Source: Oscillospiraceae bacterium (GTDB taxonomy: Bacteria > Bacillota > Clostridia > Oscillospirales > Acutalibacteraceae). Taken from it: a stretch of DNA of 64,000 nucleotides. Below are positions 26,770 to 40,289 of the stretch, piece after piece. The stretch lies in the NCBI GenBank assembly GCA_015066625.1, contig SVOC01000001.1:62001-126000 (forward strand). Direction: 5' to 3'. The position numbers and the translations under genes are program-made. The notes under the pieces are model-generated. The model did not search any database and was not told where the DNA came from. It was given only the letters and a program-made list of their open reading frames with translations. Each line of letters opens with the position of its first letter. Within the stretch, counting starts at the first letter, position 1.

Positions 26770-27891
26770 TTATATTCCCAGCTCCTTGCAGCAATCAGCA
26801 ACGATTTTTTCCATATCCGCCATCTTCTTTTCCATATCTGCAACAAGAGCAAACTGAGTGCGGCATCTCACAAGGTTGTGCTCGGGATAAGCGGTTTTGA
26901 AGTAAGTGTCACCGTTGATGTAATCGCCCAGGAAACGCATACCGCATTCAAGGGTCATAAGCTTTGATGAGAATGCAAGCTGATTGATTTCTTCTTTTTC
27001 AAGGCTCTTGCCTGCGGCGGCAAGGTAGCCCTCGGTGTATGCCTTGAAGAATTCAAGGCTCAGTGATACTTTTGAAATATCCTTTTCATCCTCTGCGGCT
27101 GTGTTTGCGCCGAATCGGATGCTGTCGCCGAAGTCATAGAGCGAAAGCCCGGGCATAACCGTATCAAGGTCAACAACGCAGATGCCTTCGTTGGTTTCAT
27201 TGTCAAACATAACATTGTTTAGCTTTGTGTCGTTATGAGTAACTCTCAGAGGCAGCTTGCCTGCATCAAGCAGGTCAAGAAGCACGGAGCAATCCTTTTC
27301 GCGGGCAAGAACAAATTCAATTTCTTCCTTTGCGGTGTCAGCTCTGCCCGAAAGGTTATCTGCAACAGCCTTTTTGAAATCCGCAAAGCGTGAAACAGTG
27401 TTGTGGAAGTTGGGTATGGTTTCGGTCAGCCCGTCAATGGGGTAATCCGCAAGCATCTGCTGGAATTTACCGAAAGCCTTTGCGGCATTATAGAATGTTT
27501 CTGCACTGTCTACGCACTGGCAGGAATGGGTGTCATAAATAAAGTTATAGCATCTCCAGCAGCGGCCTTCGCCGTCAATATAGAAGGGCTTGCCGTCTGT
27601 TGCAGGGTAAACGCAAAGGCACTCCCTTCCGGTATCTCCGCCGTATTCCGCAACCTTTTTCTGCATATGTGCGGTAACGCCCATAACATTATTCATAAGA
27701 CCCTCGTGGTCTTTGAATACATAGGTGTTGAGCTCCTGCACAAGGTATCTGTTAAGCCTGCCGTCTTCCGTACGGAAGTCGAATCTGTATGTGTTGTTTA
27801 TATGACCGTCGTGAAGCTGTATAACGTTTTCAAGTTCGCCCTCAAAAACAAAGGCTTTGAGAAGCTCTTCAACATTGATTTTATTTTCCAT
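26770..27891 (-). CDS. APH-fold kinase, N-acetylhexosamine 1-kinase-like
   Basis: A 373-residue phosphotransferase of the aminoglycoside phosphotransferase/choline kinase fold. The catalytic loop is THNDTKLNNVMFD with D221, and the metal site is VVDLDTVMPGLSLYDFGD (239-256). This HNDTKLNN...DLDTVMPG combination is characteristic of NahK-type kinases of bifidobacteria, which phosphorylate N-acetylglucosamine or N-acetylgalactosamine at C1. The N-lobe contains GHINNTYRF, a nucleotide-loop equivalent. It sits seven bases after a CBM9-like gene. Sugar specificity is inferred from motif likeness; other sugars are possible. Confidence 0.82.
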   Translation of the reverse strand: MENKINVEELLKAFVFEGELENVIQLHDGHINNTYRFDFRTEDGRLNRYLVQELNTYVFKDHEGLMNNVMGVTAHMQKKVAEYGGDTGRECLCVYPATDGKPFYIDGEGRCWRCYNFIYDTHSCQCVDSAETFYNAAKAFGKFQQMLADYPIDGLTETIPNFHNTVSRFADFKKAVADNLSGRADTAKEEIEFVLAREKDCSVLLDLLDAGKLPLRVTHNDTKLNNVMFDNETNEGICVVDLDTVMPGLSLYDFGDSIRFGANTAAEDEKDISKVSLSLEFFKAYTEGYLAAAGKSLEKEEINQLAFSSKLMTLECGMRFLGDYINGDTYFKTAYPEHNLVRCRTQFALVADMEKKMADMEKIVADCCKELGI

Positions 27892-27898
27892 TTTTCAA

Positions 27899-28522
27899 TC
27901 ATACCTTTCCGATGATAATTGTGCCGAAGCAGTCGGGATTGTGGAATCCCAATGCGGCGGTTGTAACGGGGAAATATGCTCCGTAATGCGGTGTGACGGA
28001 ATCGTCCGCACACTTATAGAAATTGCCCTTGATTTTGCAGGGCTTTACCGTATAATCCGTTCCGTAGAGTGCGGATATAAACTCCTCTGTGAGAATTATT
28101 TCACATCCCCAGGCTTTGCCGTTTTCATCCTCAATTTCCATAGGAATAACTGTGGGCTCAAGGTTTGTCAGGTCTTTGACAAAAACTCTGTTTTCACGAA
28201 TTTCTCCAAGCTGAGCAAGGTAAATGCCGTTTTTGTTGACCTCGATATTCAGGTATCTTTTGTCACCTTCAACGGGCATAACGAAAAATTCAAGGCAGCT
28301 GTCTGTGTAAACAGGCTGATAATTTTCGGTGCACTCACAGCGTATATTGTCTTCAAAAGACCAGAGTAATGCGTGCAGACCTTCATCCTTAACGGCAAAC
28401 AGTGCGGCATAGCTTTCGGGACGTGAATAGCCTTCCTTTTCCCAGTGGAATGAATCGATTTTTACTACGGGGAAATCCTTTGCCTCTTTTGCAGAGTCAA
28501 AAATCGGAGCAATATATTCCAA
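27899..28522 (-). CDS. carbohydrate-binding family 9-like protein
   Basis: A 207-residue protein resembling the CBM9-like family (beta-sandwich). Family-like segments are SCLEFFVMP (about 75-83), YLNIEVNKNGIYLAQLG, and the end KGNFYKCADDSVTPHYGAYFPV...HNPDCFGTIII. No signal peptide is present, so unlike CBM9 modules of secreted enzymes it appears intracellular. The start is a TTG at 28522 with GGAGAG six bases upstream; no ATG fits. It is first in a unit with the NahK-like kinase, implying a role in handling a sugar or glycoside in the cytosol. Confidence 0.82.
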   Translation of the reverse strand: MEYIAPIFDSAKEAKDFPVVKIDSFHWEKEGYSRPESYAALFAVKDEGLHALLWSFEDNIRCECTENYQPVYTDSCLEFFVMPVEGDKRYLNIEVNKNGIYLAQLGEIRENRVFVKDLTNLEPTVIPMEIEDENGKAWGCEIILTEEFISALYGTDYTVKPCKIKGNFYKCADDSVTPHYGAYFPVTTAALGFHNPDCFGTIIIGKV

Positions 28523-28558
28523 AATAATCTCTCCATAAAATATTATAATTATTAAAAC

Positions 28559-28587
28559 ATTATACTATATCGGAACGGATTAGTCAA
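28559..28587 (-). promoter_or_regulatory. promoter of the CBM9-like/kinase operon
   Basis: Minus strand TTGACT (28587-28582), 17-base spacer, TATAAT (28564-28559). It lies directly downstream of the ackA terminator. Confidence 0.8.
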
Positions 28588-28592
28588 CAAAC

Positions 28593-28623
28593 AAAAAACG
28601 GGCACGGAATAAACCGTACCCGT
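28593..28623 (-). terminator. terminator of ackA
   Basis: On the minus strand ACGGGTACGG and CCGTGCCCGT pair over 10 positions with one mismatch around a six-base loop, followed by six T residues. Confidence 0.88.
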
Positions 28624-28635
28624 TGAATTTTGCAA

Positions 28636-29841
28636 TTACATAGCTTCTACGATAGCCTTTGTATCCCTTGCGATAACAAGCTCTTCGTTGGTGGGAAGAA
28701 CAAAAACCTTAACCTTCGAATCTGCGGTTGAAATTTCGCCTTCCTTGCCTCTGCGCATAATGTTGTTTGCTTCCTCATCAAGCTTGATGCCGAGATAGCT
28801 GAGATTGTTACAAACATCTGCACGAAGGTCGATTGTGTTTTCACCGATACCGCCGGTGAATACGATAGCATCAACACCGTCCATAGCTGCAACGTAGCTG
28901 CCGATGAGCTTGCGTACCTGATACTTCTGAATGCTTCTTGCAAGGTGTGCTCTTTCGTTGCCGTCTGCCTCTGCAGCAGAAACATCTCTGTCGTCACTGC
29001 CTACGCCCGAAACACCGAGAACACCTGACTTCTTGTTAAGGATTGTGTCTGTTTCTGCAGGTGTCCAGCCTTCCTTCTGCTGAAGGTAGGTGATAACCGA
29101 GGGGTCAACCGCACCGCAGCGAGTGCCCATAATGAAACCGTCAAGGGGAGTAAGACCCATGCTTGTGTCGATGCACTTGCCGCCCTTTACTGCGGTGATT
29201 GATGAACCGTTGCCAAGGTGGCAGGTAACGATTTTAAGGTCTTCGATGTTCTTGCCCATAACTTCTGCACAGCGGGCGCTTACGAAACGGTGTGATGTGC
29301 CGTGGAAGCCGTAACGGCGGATTGCATATTTCTCATAGTATTCGTAAGGAATGGGGAACATATATGCTTCTGCAGGCATTGTTGAGTGGAATGCGTTGTC
29401 GAACACAACAACCTGGGGAACGTTTTCACCGAAAACGTCAACGCAGGCTCTGATACCCTGAATGTGAGCAGGGTTGTGAAGAGGAGCAAGGTCGCAAAGG
29501 CTTTCGATACCCTTGATAACTTCGTCTGTTACAAGTGTGCTTTCCTTGAAAAGAGCACCGCCCTGAACGATTCTGTGGCCAACTGCCGAGATTTCACTCA
29601 GGTCGTCAATAACCTTTGATGCGCCCTCGGTAAGAGCCTTTTTAACCTGCTGGAAAGCTTCCGTGTGGTTTGCCATAAATACGGGAGTTTCAAACTTTTC
29701 ACCGTTTGCCGAACCGCCGATAAAGCTTGTTTCGTCACCGATTTTTTCGCAGTTACCCTTTGCAAGAACAGCTTCGTTTTCCATATCGAAAAGCTGATAT
29801 TTAAGTGATGAACTGCCGCAGTTGATTACGAGAATTTTCAA
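28636..29841 (-). CDS. ackA: acetate kinase
   Basis: A 401-residue acetate kinase converting acetyl phosphate and ADP to acetate and ATP, a key energy step in fermenting Clostridia. Motifs: MKILVINCGSSSLKYQ (1-16), HRIVQGG, CHLGNGSSITAVKGGKCIDTSMG (nucleotide and catalytic region), RYGFHGTSHRFVS, and FTGGIGEN. The start is a TTG at 29841 with AGGAG eight bases upstream, which restores the canonical MKILVINCGSS opening; a GTG at 29850 overlaps the ribosome binding site. No phosphotransacetylase gene is adjacent. The gene is monocistronic with its own promoter and terminator. Confidence 0.95.
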   Translation of the reverse strand: MKILVINCGSSSLKYQLFDMENEAVLAKGNCEKIGDETSFIGGSANGEKFETPVFMANHTEAFQQVKKALTEGASKVIDDLSEISAVGHRIVQGGALFKESTLVTDEVIKGIESLCDLAPLHNPAHIQGIRACVDVFGENVPQVVVFDNAFHSTMPAEAYMFPIPYEYYEKYAIRRYGFHGTSHRFVSARCAEVMGKNIEDLKIVTCHLGNGSSITAVKGGKCIDTSMGLTPLDGFIMGTRCGAVDPSVITYLQQKEGWTPAETDTILNKKSGVLGVSGVGSDDRDVSAAEADGNERAHLARSIQKYQVRKLIGSYVAAMDGVDAIVFTGGIGENTIDLRADVCNNLSYLGIKLDEEANNIMRRGKEGEISTADSKVKVFVLPTNEELVIARDTKAIVEAM

Positions 29842-29894
29842 TTTTAACACTCCTAAATTGTGATATTTGCTTGATTTGTTTACATAACTGTTAT

Positions 29895-29923
29895 ATTATA
29901 TATCCTGCAAGTAAATTTTGCAA
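29895..29923 (-). promoter_or_regulatory. promoter of ackA
   Basis: Minus strand TTGCAA (29923-29918), 17-base spacer, TATAAT (29900-29895). It occupies the same 100-base gap as the start region of the divergent tmcAL gene, for which I see no equally clear promoter. Confidence 0.78.
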
Positions 29924-29949
29924 GTATTTTATTCGAGAAAGGCAGAAAT

Positions 29950-31110
29950 ATGCTTACTGCAGGAATAATAGCGGAATATAATCCTTTCCATAACGGCCAT
30001 GCTTTGCTTATAGAAAAGGCAAGACAGGCGGGAGCAACTCATATTGTTGCCGTAATGAGCGGGAATTTTGTCCAGAGAGGCGAGCCGTCGGTTTTTCACC
30101 ATTCCGAAAGAGCAAAAGCTGCACTGAATGCAGGGGTTGACCTGGCCTTGCAGCTGCCCGTACCCTACGCGGTGTCAGGTGCACAGAGCTTTGCCCGTGC
30201 AGGTGTTGAGATTCTCGATGCATTCGGCTGTGACTGGCTGGTTTTCGGCAGTGAGTGCGGCGAATCTGATATCATATGCAAAACGGCGGATGCGGTTTAT
30301 TCCGATGAAATAAAGCCCCTCATTGCGGAAGAATTGAAAAAAGGCATATCCTTTGCTGCGGCAAGGGAGAACGCTTTGTGCGAAATAAACCCTTTGTATG
30401 CGGATATAATCAAAAGTCCCAACAATATTCTGGGTGTTGAGTATGCGGCGGCAATCAGCCGAATAAACAGCAGAATGAAACCTGTCACTTTTGCACGTCA
30501 GGGTGCGGCACACGATTCGGCAGATTCGTATTCGGATATTGCATCGGCTTCACTCATAAGAAGCAGAATTCTCAACGGTGAAGAATGGAGCAGATATGTG
30601 CCTGATTCATCGACTTACGGCGGCTGTGAAAAGAGAAATATTGCCTTTATTGAGAGAGCAATACTTTACAAACTCCGCACCGCACGTGCCGAAGATATTT
30701 CACGCACACCCGATATAAGCGAGGGGATTGAAAACAGAATTTTTTCTGCGGCAACGAAGGCAAAATCTCTTGAAGAGCTTTATGCGCTTGCCAAAACCAA
30801 AAGGTATTCACACGCACGCATAAGAAGAATTATAATCAATTATTTTCTCGGGATTACCGCAGAGGATACCGATACACCCGTGCCGTATATCAGAGTTACG
30901 GGCTTCAACAGCAAGGGTGCAGACCTCATAAGAAACAGGGCGTGCAGACTGCCTCTGATTACAAAAGCGGCGGATATTTCCGGCTTGGGGGAGGATGCCC
31001 AAAGGATTTTTGCCGCCGAGTGCAGGGCAGGGGATGTATATGCACTTTGCAGTGAAAATGTACGGCTTTGCGGAGAAGAAAAGAGCGTAAGACCAATAAT
31101 TGCAGAATAA
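29950..31110 (+). CDS. tmcAL: tRNA(Met) cytidine acetate ligase
   Basis: A 386-residue TmcAL (YlbM) homologue, which uses acetate and ATP to make N4-acetylcytidine at the wobble position of elongator tRNA-Met. The nucleotidyltransferase signature GIIAEYNPFHNGH (5-17) with the HxGH-type motif and AVMSGNFVQRGEPS (34-47) is clear; LQLPVPYAVSGAQSFARAGV is also typical. Length matches the family. It lies divergent from ackA; since the enzyme consumes acetate directly, the pairing is suggestive but may be chance. An AAAGG site precedes the ATG. Confidence 0.93.
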   Translation: MLTAGIIAEYNPFHNGHALLIEKARQAGATHIVAVMSGNFVQRGEPSVFHHSERAKAALNAGVDLALQLPVPYAVSGAQSFARAGVEILDAFGCDWLVFGSECGESDIICKTADAVYSDEIKPLIAEELKKGISFAAARENALCEINPLYADIIKSPNNILGVEYAAAISRINSRMKPVTFARQGAAHDSADSYSDIASASLIRSRILNGEEWSRYVPDSSTYGGCEKRNIAFIERAILYKLRTARAEDISRTPDISEGIENRIFSAATKAKSLEELYALAKTKRYSHARIRRIIINYFLGITAEDTDTPVPYIRVTGFNSKGADLIRNRACRLPLITKAADISGLGEDAQRIFAAECRAGDVYALCSENVRLCGEEKSVRPIIAE

Positions 31111-31115
31111 AATCA

Positions 31116-31145
31116 AGCGGTGATGAAGCAAAATCACCGCTTTTT
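31116..31145 (+). terminator. terminator of tmcAL
   Basis: AGCGGTGAT and ATCACCGCT form a perfect 9-bp stem with an eight-base loop, followed by five T residues. Confidence 0.88.
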
Positions 31146-31281
31146 ATACTGCGTTCTGACACGCACGGAGCAGTTGTTAAAAAATATTGTCGTTTTTAAC
31201 AAAAACGAAAAAATATTACACAAATGCAATCTTTAAAAAGTGCCTGGTTTTGTGCGAATATACAAAGATATAAAATAAGGG
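31146..31281. other. A+T-rich intergenic region with overlapping inverted repeats
   Basis: Part of the longest gene-free stretch in the window (31111-31440). TTGTTAAAAA (31174-31183) is complementary to TTTTTAACAA (31193-31202), and CGTTTTT (31191-31197) to AAAAACG (31201-31207). The two hairpins share bases and so exclude each other. The region lies upstream of the mapped rpoB promoter and holds no open frame I can support. Confidence 0.6.
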
Positions 31282-31310
31282 TTGACAGATTGACTTGATT
31301 GTAATAAAAT
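31282..31310 (+). promoter_or_regulatory. promoter of rpoBC
   Basis: TTGACA (31282-31287), 17-base spacer, TAAAAT (31305-31310). A second, overlapping candidate is TTGACT (31290-31295) with TATCCT (31313-31318), also at 17. The leader to the rpoB ATG is about 125 bases. Confidence 0.8.
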
Positions 31311-31440
31311 GCTATCCTGTCATTATAATGGAATTTATTACCCTATAATTTAAAGAATACTGCGCATATTTTTATATTTATAGGAGCGAATTCCGGCAAT
31401 AAAATTCGGAAGATCTAAAGAAACGGAGTGATTTAGCCTA

Positions 31441-34400
31441 ATGCTGAAAATGAATCCCGTTAAGCGTGGAAGCTGCACAAGAATGAGCTTTGGAAAAATC
31501 AAAGAAGTCATGGATATGCCTAATTTGATTGAAATCCAGAAGGCTTCCTACAAATGGTTCATCGAAACCGGTCTCAAAGAAGTATTCCGTGATACGGCGG
31601 ACATTACGGACTACACGGGCAACTGGGTGCTCAGCTTTGTAGACTACAGAATGGACGACAAGCCCAAGTATACTGTTCGTGAGTGCAAGGAGCGTGATGC
31701 TACCTATGCAGCACCCATGAGAGTTACCGTCCGTTTGCAGAACAAAGAAACAGGCGTTATCAAAGAGTCAGAGGTTTATATGGGCGATTTCCCCATTATG
31801 ACCGAAAGCGGCACCTTTGTTATCAACGGCGCAGAGAGAGTTATTGTTTCTCAGCTCGTCCGTTCACCCGGTGTTTACTACGGCATGACTCACGATAAAA
31901 CCGGTATCGAGCTTTACACCAGCACAATCAACCCCAACAGAGGTGCATGGCTTGAGTATGAAACCGATGCCAACCACATTTTCTATGTCCGTATCGACAA
32001 GAACAGAAAAATCTATATCACTGCGTTTATCCGTGCACTGGGTCTGAGCTCAAACGACGATATCCGCCGTTTCTTCGGCTACGATGAGAAGCTTGAAGCA
32101 ACAATGGAGAAGGATGAAACCAGAAATACAGAAGAAGCTCTGATGGAAGTTTTCAAGAAGCTCCGTCCCGGCGAGCCCGTAACTCTTGAATCCGCCCAGC
32201 AGCATATCGACAATCTTTTCTTCGATCCCCACAGATACGATATTTCACGCGTAGGTCGCTACAAATATAACAAAAAGCTTTCGATGCTTAACCGTCTTCC
32301 CGGTTGCAAGGTTGCACAGCCTGTTATCTCCGAATACACAGGCGAGCTTCTTGCGGAGCCCGGTGAAGAAATCACAAAGCAGAAGGCACTCGAAATAGAA
32401 AATGCAGGCGTAATGAAGGTTGTTGTTGCCTGCGAGGACGGCACAGAGCTGTTCGTTATTTCAAACGGCATGGTTTACGCCGATGCAATTCTTCCCGTTG
32501 AGATTTCGAAGGAAGAGCTTGAAGCAATCGGCATCAACGAAAAGGTACGTTATTCCGTGCTTCACGAAGTTATTGAGAAGTGCGGCGACGATAAGGATGC
32601 ACTCCTTGCCGAAATGGCAGAGCGTTGCGATGACCTTATCCCCAAGCACATTATTGTTGATGATATCTTCGCATCGGTCAACTATGTCAACTGCCTTACC
32701 AAGCGCGTAGGTAATGTTGACGATATCGACCATCTGGGCAACAGAAGAATCCGCTCCGTCGGCGAACTTCTTCAGAATCAGTTCAGAATCGGTCTTGCAA
32801 GAATGGAAAGAGTTGTCCGTGAGAGAATGGCTATCCAGGCTCAGGAAGAGGACGAAAAAATTACTCCTCAGACTCTTATCAACATCCGTCCCGTAATGGT
32901 GGCAATCAAGGAGTTCTTCGGTTCATCACCCCTTTCACAGTTTATGGATCAGACCAACCCCCTTGCAGAGCTTACACACAAGCGCCGTCTTTCAGCTCTC
33001 GGCCCCGGCGGTCTTTCACGAGACAGAGCAGGTTTCGAGGTTCGTGACGTTCACTATTCACACTACGGCAGAATGTGTCCCATCGAGACTCCCGAAGGTC
33101 CCAACATCGGTCTTATCTCCTACCTTGCAACATTTGCTAAAATCAACGAGTACGGCTTTATCGAAACTCCTTACAGAAAAATTGACAAGGAGACAGGCCG
33201 TGTCCTTGACGAAGTTGAATATATGACTGCTGACACGGAAGACGATTTCATCGTTGCACAGGCTAACGAAGCCCTTGATGAAAACAACTTCTTCGTCAGA
33301 GAAAAGATTACAGCCAGACACAGAGACGAATTCATCGAAATCGACCGTTCAAAGGTTGACTACATGGATATATCACCCAAGATGGTTGTATCGGTTGCTA
33401 CCGCAATGATTCCCTTCCTTGAGAACGACGACGCCAACCGTGCGCTGATGGGTTCAAACATGCAGCGTCAGGCAGTTCCCCTTCTCAAGACCTGTGCACC
33501 CATCGTCGGCACAGGTATGGAATACAAGGCTGCGGTTGACTCAGGTGTAACCGTTCTTGCAAAGCAGGCAGGCGTTATCACAAAGGTCAGTGCAGACAGC
33601 ATCGATATGAAGAACGACGACGGTTCAACAGACCATTATGAGCTTATTAAGTTCATGCGTTCAAACCAGGGCACCTGCATCAACCAGCGTCCCATCGTTG
33701 CTCTCGGACAGAGAGTTGAAAAGGGCGAGGTTATTGCCGACGGTCCCGCAACAGACCACGGCGAAATCAGCCTTGGTAAAAATGCTCTCGTAGGCTTTAT
33801 GACCTGGGAAGGTTACAACTACGAAGACGCCGTTCTTATAAACGAAAAACTTGTCCGTGACGATGTATATACATCAGTTCACATCGAAGAATACGAAACA
33901 GAAGCAAGAGAAACCAAACTCGGACCTGAAGAAATCACCAGAGATATTCCCAACGTGGGCGAGGATGCTCTCGGCAACCTTGACGAGCGCGGAATTATCA
34001 GAATCGGTGCTGAGGTTCAGTCAGGCGATATCCTTGTCGGTAAGGTTACTCCCAAGGGTGAAACCGAGCTTACCGCAGAGGAAAGACTCCTCAGAGCTAT
34101 CTTCGGTGAAAAGGCAAAGGAAGTCCGCGACACATCACTTAAAGTTCCCCACGGCGAATACGGCATCGTTGTTAATGTTGAAGTATTCACAAGAGAAAAC
34201 AGCGACGAGCTGTCACCCGGCGTAAATAAGGTTGTCCGTTGCTACATTGCTCAGAAGCGTAAGCTTTCAGTTGGCGATAAGATGGCGGGCCGCCACGGTA
34301 ACAAGGGCGTTGTTTCAAGAATTCTTCCTCAGGAGGATATGCCCTTCCTTCCCGACGGCACACCTCTTGATATCGTTCTTAACCCCCTGGGCGTTCCCTC

Positions 34401-35274
34401 ACGTATGAACATCGGTCAGGTACTTGAAGTTCATCTGGGCTTTGCCGCGAGAAATCTGGGCATCAATGTTATGACTCCCGTTTTCGACGGCGCACACGAA
34501 GAAGACATTACAGAAGCATTCAAGGAAGCCAACCGTGTTGCTATGGAAAAGGCTGAAAAAGAAGCTGCCGAGAAGGGTGTTGAGTTTGATCCTTCAACCG
34601 TTCCTCAGCTCCGCCTCGATTGTAAGTCAATTCTTACAGACGGCAGAACAGGCCGCGTATTTGATAATCCCGTAACGGTAGGCGTTATGTACTACCTCAA
34701 ACTCCATCACCTTGTTGACGATAAGATTCACGCCCGTTCAACAGGTCCCTACTCACTTGTTACTCAGCAGCCCCTGGGCGGTAAAGCTCAGTTCGGCGGT
34801 CAGCGTTTCGGTGAAATGGAAGTTTGGGCACTTGAAGCTTACGGTGCAGCATATACACTTCAGGAAATCCTTACCGTTAAGTCTGACGACGTTGTAGGCC
34901 GTGTAAAGACCTACGAAGCGATTGTCAAGGGTAAGAATGTTCCCACTCCCGGCGTTCCCGAATCCTTCAAGGTTCTTGTTAAAGAGCTTCAGGCTCTTGC
35001 ACTTGATATCAAGGTTCTGGACGAAAATGACGAAGAAATTGACCTTCGCCAGACATTTGACGGCGATGATGTGGGCTTTGTTTCAGACGACAAGGCATTC
35101 AGAAATGTCAATGACGCAGAACAGAGCGACTCATACATTGTTGATGAGGAAAGCGAAGAAAACGACATTTTCTACAGAGACACCGATGACGGCGACGATG
35201 ATTTCAGTGATGATATGAGCGTCGAAGATTTCGGGTTTGATGACTATGAATCTTCGGAGGACGATTATGAATAA
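31441..35274 (+). CDS. rpoB: DNA-directed RNA polymerase beta subunit
   Basis: A 1277-residue beta subunit. Core motifs include the fork/rifampicin region [20 protein letters not shown] with RLSALGPGG, in which the residues equivalent to E. coli D516, H526 and S531 are the sensitive type, [29 protein letters not shown] and [19 protein letters not shown]. The C-terminus carries an extra tail of about 50 residues very rich in Asp and Glu. GGAGTG precedes the ATG; an in-frame ATG nine bases later is an alternative. Unlike many bacteria, no rplJ-rplL genes precede it. Confidence 0.98.
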   Translation: MLKMNPVKRGSCTRMSFGKIKEVMDMPNLIEIQKASYKWFIETGLKEVFRDTADITDYTGNWVLSFVDYRMDDKPKYTVRECKERDATYAAPMRVTVRLQNKETGVIKESEVYMGDFPIMTESGTFVINGAERVIVSQLVRSPGVYYGMTHDKTGIELYTSTINPNRGAWLEYETDANHIFYVRIDKNRKIYITAFIRALGLSSNDDIRRFFGYDEKLEATMEKDETRNTEEALMEVFKKLRPGEPVTLESAQQHIDNLFFDPHRYDISRVGRYKYNKKLSMLNRLPGCKVAQPVISEYTGELLAEPGEEITKQKALEIENAGVMKVVVACEDGTELFVISNGMVYADAILPVEISKEELEAIGINEKVRYSVLHEVIEKCGDDKDALLAEMAERCDDLIPKHIIVDDIFASVNYVNCLTKRVGNVDDIDHLGNRRIRSVGELLQNQFRIGLARMERVVRERMAIQAQEEDEKITPQTLINIRPVMVAIKEFFGSSPLSQFMDQTNPLAELTHKRRLSALGPGGLSRDRAGFEVRDVHYSHYGRMCPIETPEGPNIGLISYLATFAKINEYGFIETPYRKIDKETGRVLDEVEYMTADTEDDFIVAQANEALDENNFFVREKITARHRDEFIEIDRSKVDYMDISPKMVVSVATAMIPFLENDDANRALMGSNMQRQAVPLLKTCAPIVGTGMEYKAAVDSGVTVLAKQAGVITKVSADSIDMKNDDGSTDHYELIKFMRSNQGTCINQRPIVALGQRVEKGEVIADGPATDHGEISLGKNALVGFMTWEGYNYEDAVLINEKLVRDDVYTSVHIEEYETEARETKLGPEEITRDIPNVGEDALGNLDERGIIRIGAEVQSGDILVGKVTPKGETELTAEERLLRAIFGEKAKEVRDTSLKVPHGEYGIVVNVEVFTRENSDELSPGVNKVVRCYIAQKRKLSVGDKMAGRHGNKGVVSRILPQEDMPFLPDGTPLDIVLNPLGVPSRMNIGQVLEVHLGFAARNLGINVMTPVFDGAHEEDITEAFKEANRVAMEKAEKEAAEKGVEFDPSTVPQLRLDCKSILTDGRTGRVFDNPVTVGVMYYLKLHHLVDDKIHARSTGPYSLVTQQPLGGKAQFGGQRFGEMEVWALEAYGAAYTLQEILTVKSDDVVGRVKTYEAIVKGKNVPTPGVPESFKVLVKELQALALDIKVLDENDEEIDLRQTFDGDDVGFVSDDKAFRNVNDAEQSDSYIVDEESEENDIFYRDTDDGDDDFSDDMSVEDFGFDDYESSEDDYE

Positions 35275-35316
35275 TCGCCATTTTCCAAAAGTAACTTACG
35301 GAAGGGGCATCGTTTA

Positions 35317-39051
<3,735 letters not shown>

Positions 39052-39066
39052 TTTTTGTGAAAAGTG

Positions 39067-39096
39067 TTGACAAACCGAACTTATATGTGATAAAAT
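39067..39096 (+). promoter_or_regulatory. promoter of rpsL (str operon)
   Basis: TTGACA (39067-39072), 18-base spacer, TAAAAT (39091-39096) with an upstream TGTGA making an extended -10. I see no T-run terminator between rpoC and this promoter, so read-through from rpoBC is also possible. Confidence 0.72.
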
Positions 39097-39112
39097 ACGA
39101 AATTGTGGTGTC

Positions 39113-39147
39113 CGAAACTCCTGCACTTGCGAAAGTGCGGGGTTTCG
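39113..39147 (+). promoter_or_regulatory. stable leader hairpin before rpsL
   Basis: GAAACTCCTGCACTT pairs with AAGTGCGGGGTTTC-side sequence to give a 15-16 bp stem with two or three G-U pairs and a GCG-type loop. It lies 36 bases before the rpsL start and is not followed by T residues, so it is more likely an mRNA leader element than a terminator. Confidence 0.6.
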
Positions 39148-39182
39148 TCACGATATAAATTTTACGGAAAGGAGAGAGTTTA

Positions 39183-39605
39183 TTGCCTACCTTTAACCAG
39201 CTTGTTCGTAACGGCAGAGAAACACTTGTGAAGAAGCCCAAGGCTCCCGCACTTCTCAAAGGTCTGAACTCAAAGAAGAATATTCTTACAGATCAGGACT
39301 CACCCCAGAAGCGTGGCGTTTGCACCGCTGTTAAGACTGCAACCCCCAAAAAGCCCAACTCAGCACTTCGTAAGATTGCCAGAGTTCGTCTTACAAACGG
39401 CATTGAGGTTTCAGCTTATATCCCCGGTGTTGGTCATAACCTCCAGGAGCACTCAGTTGTTCTTATCAGAGGCGGCCGTGTTAAGGACCTTCCCGGTGTG
39501 CGTTACCACATCATCCGCGGTACACTTGATACCCAGGGCGTTAACGGCAGAATGCAGAGCCGTTCAAAGTACGGCGCAAAGCGTCCCAAGGCAGCAAAGA
39601 AATAA
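39183..39605 (+). CDS. rpsL: 30S ribosomal protein S12
   Basis: A 140-residue S12, part of the decoding centre. The start is a TTG at 39183 with GAAAGGAG upstream, giving the canonical [13 protein letters not shown] opening. The decoding loops [11 protein letters not shown] and [13 protein letters not shown] are wild type, including the lysines whose mutation gives streptomycin resistance elsewhere. An insertion ([15 protein letters not shown]) between the N-terminal arm and the QKRGVC motif makes it longer than E. coli S12, as in many Clostridia. First gene of the rpsL-rpsG-fusA-tuf group. Confidence 0.97.
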   Translation: MPTFNQLVRNGRETLVKKPKAPALLKGLNSKKNILTDQDSPQKRGVCTAVKTATPKKPNSALRKIARVRLTNGIEVSAYIPGVGHNLQEHSVVLIRGGRVKDLPGVRYHIIRGTLDTQGVNGRMQSRSKYGAKRPKAAKK

Positions 39606-39664
39606 TTACCGCACCCATTTGACCAAGACAAATCATCTTGCAGGTTGAAAAAGCAACAGTGCTT

Positions 39665-40244
<580 letters not shown>

Positions 40245-40289
40245 TCTGCGCATACTACTTTTTACTATTAAATTTTTTCGGAGGTTCAT

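Noticed and set aside
29866..29905. Plus-strand promoter for tmcAL
   Set aside because: TTGTTT and TATATA-like boxes exist but with poor spacing. The same bases are better explained as the ackA promoter on the other strand.
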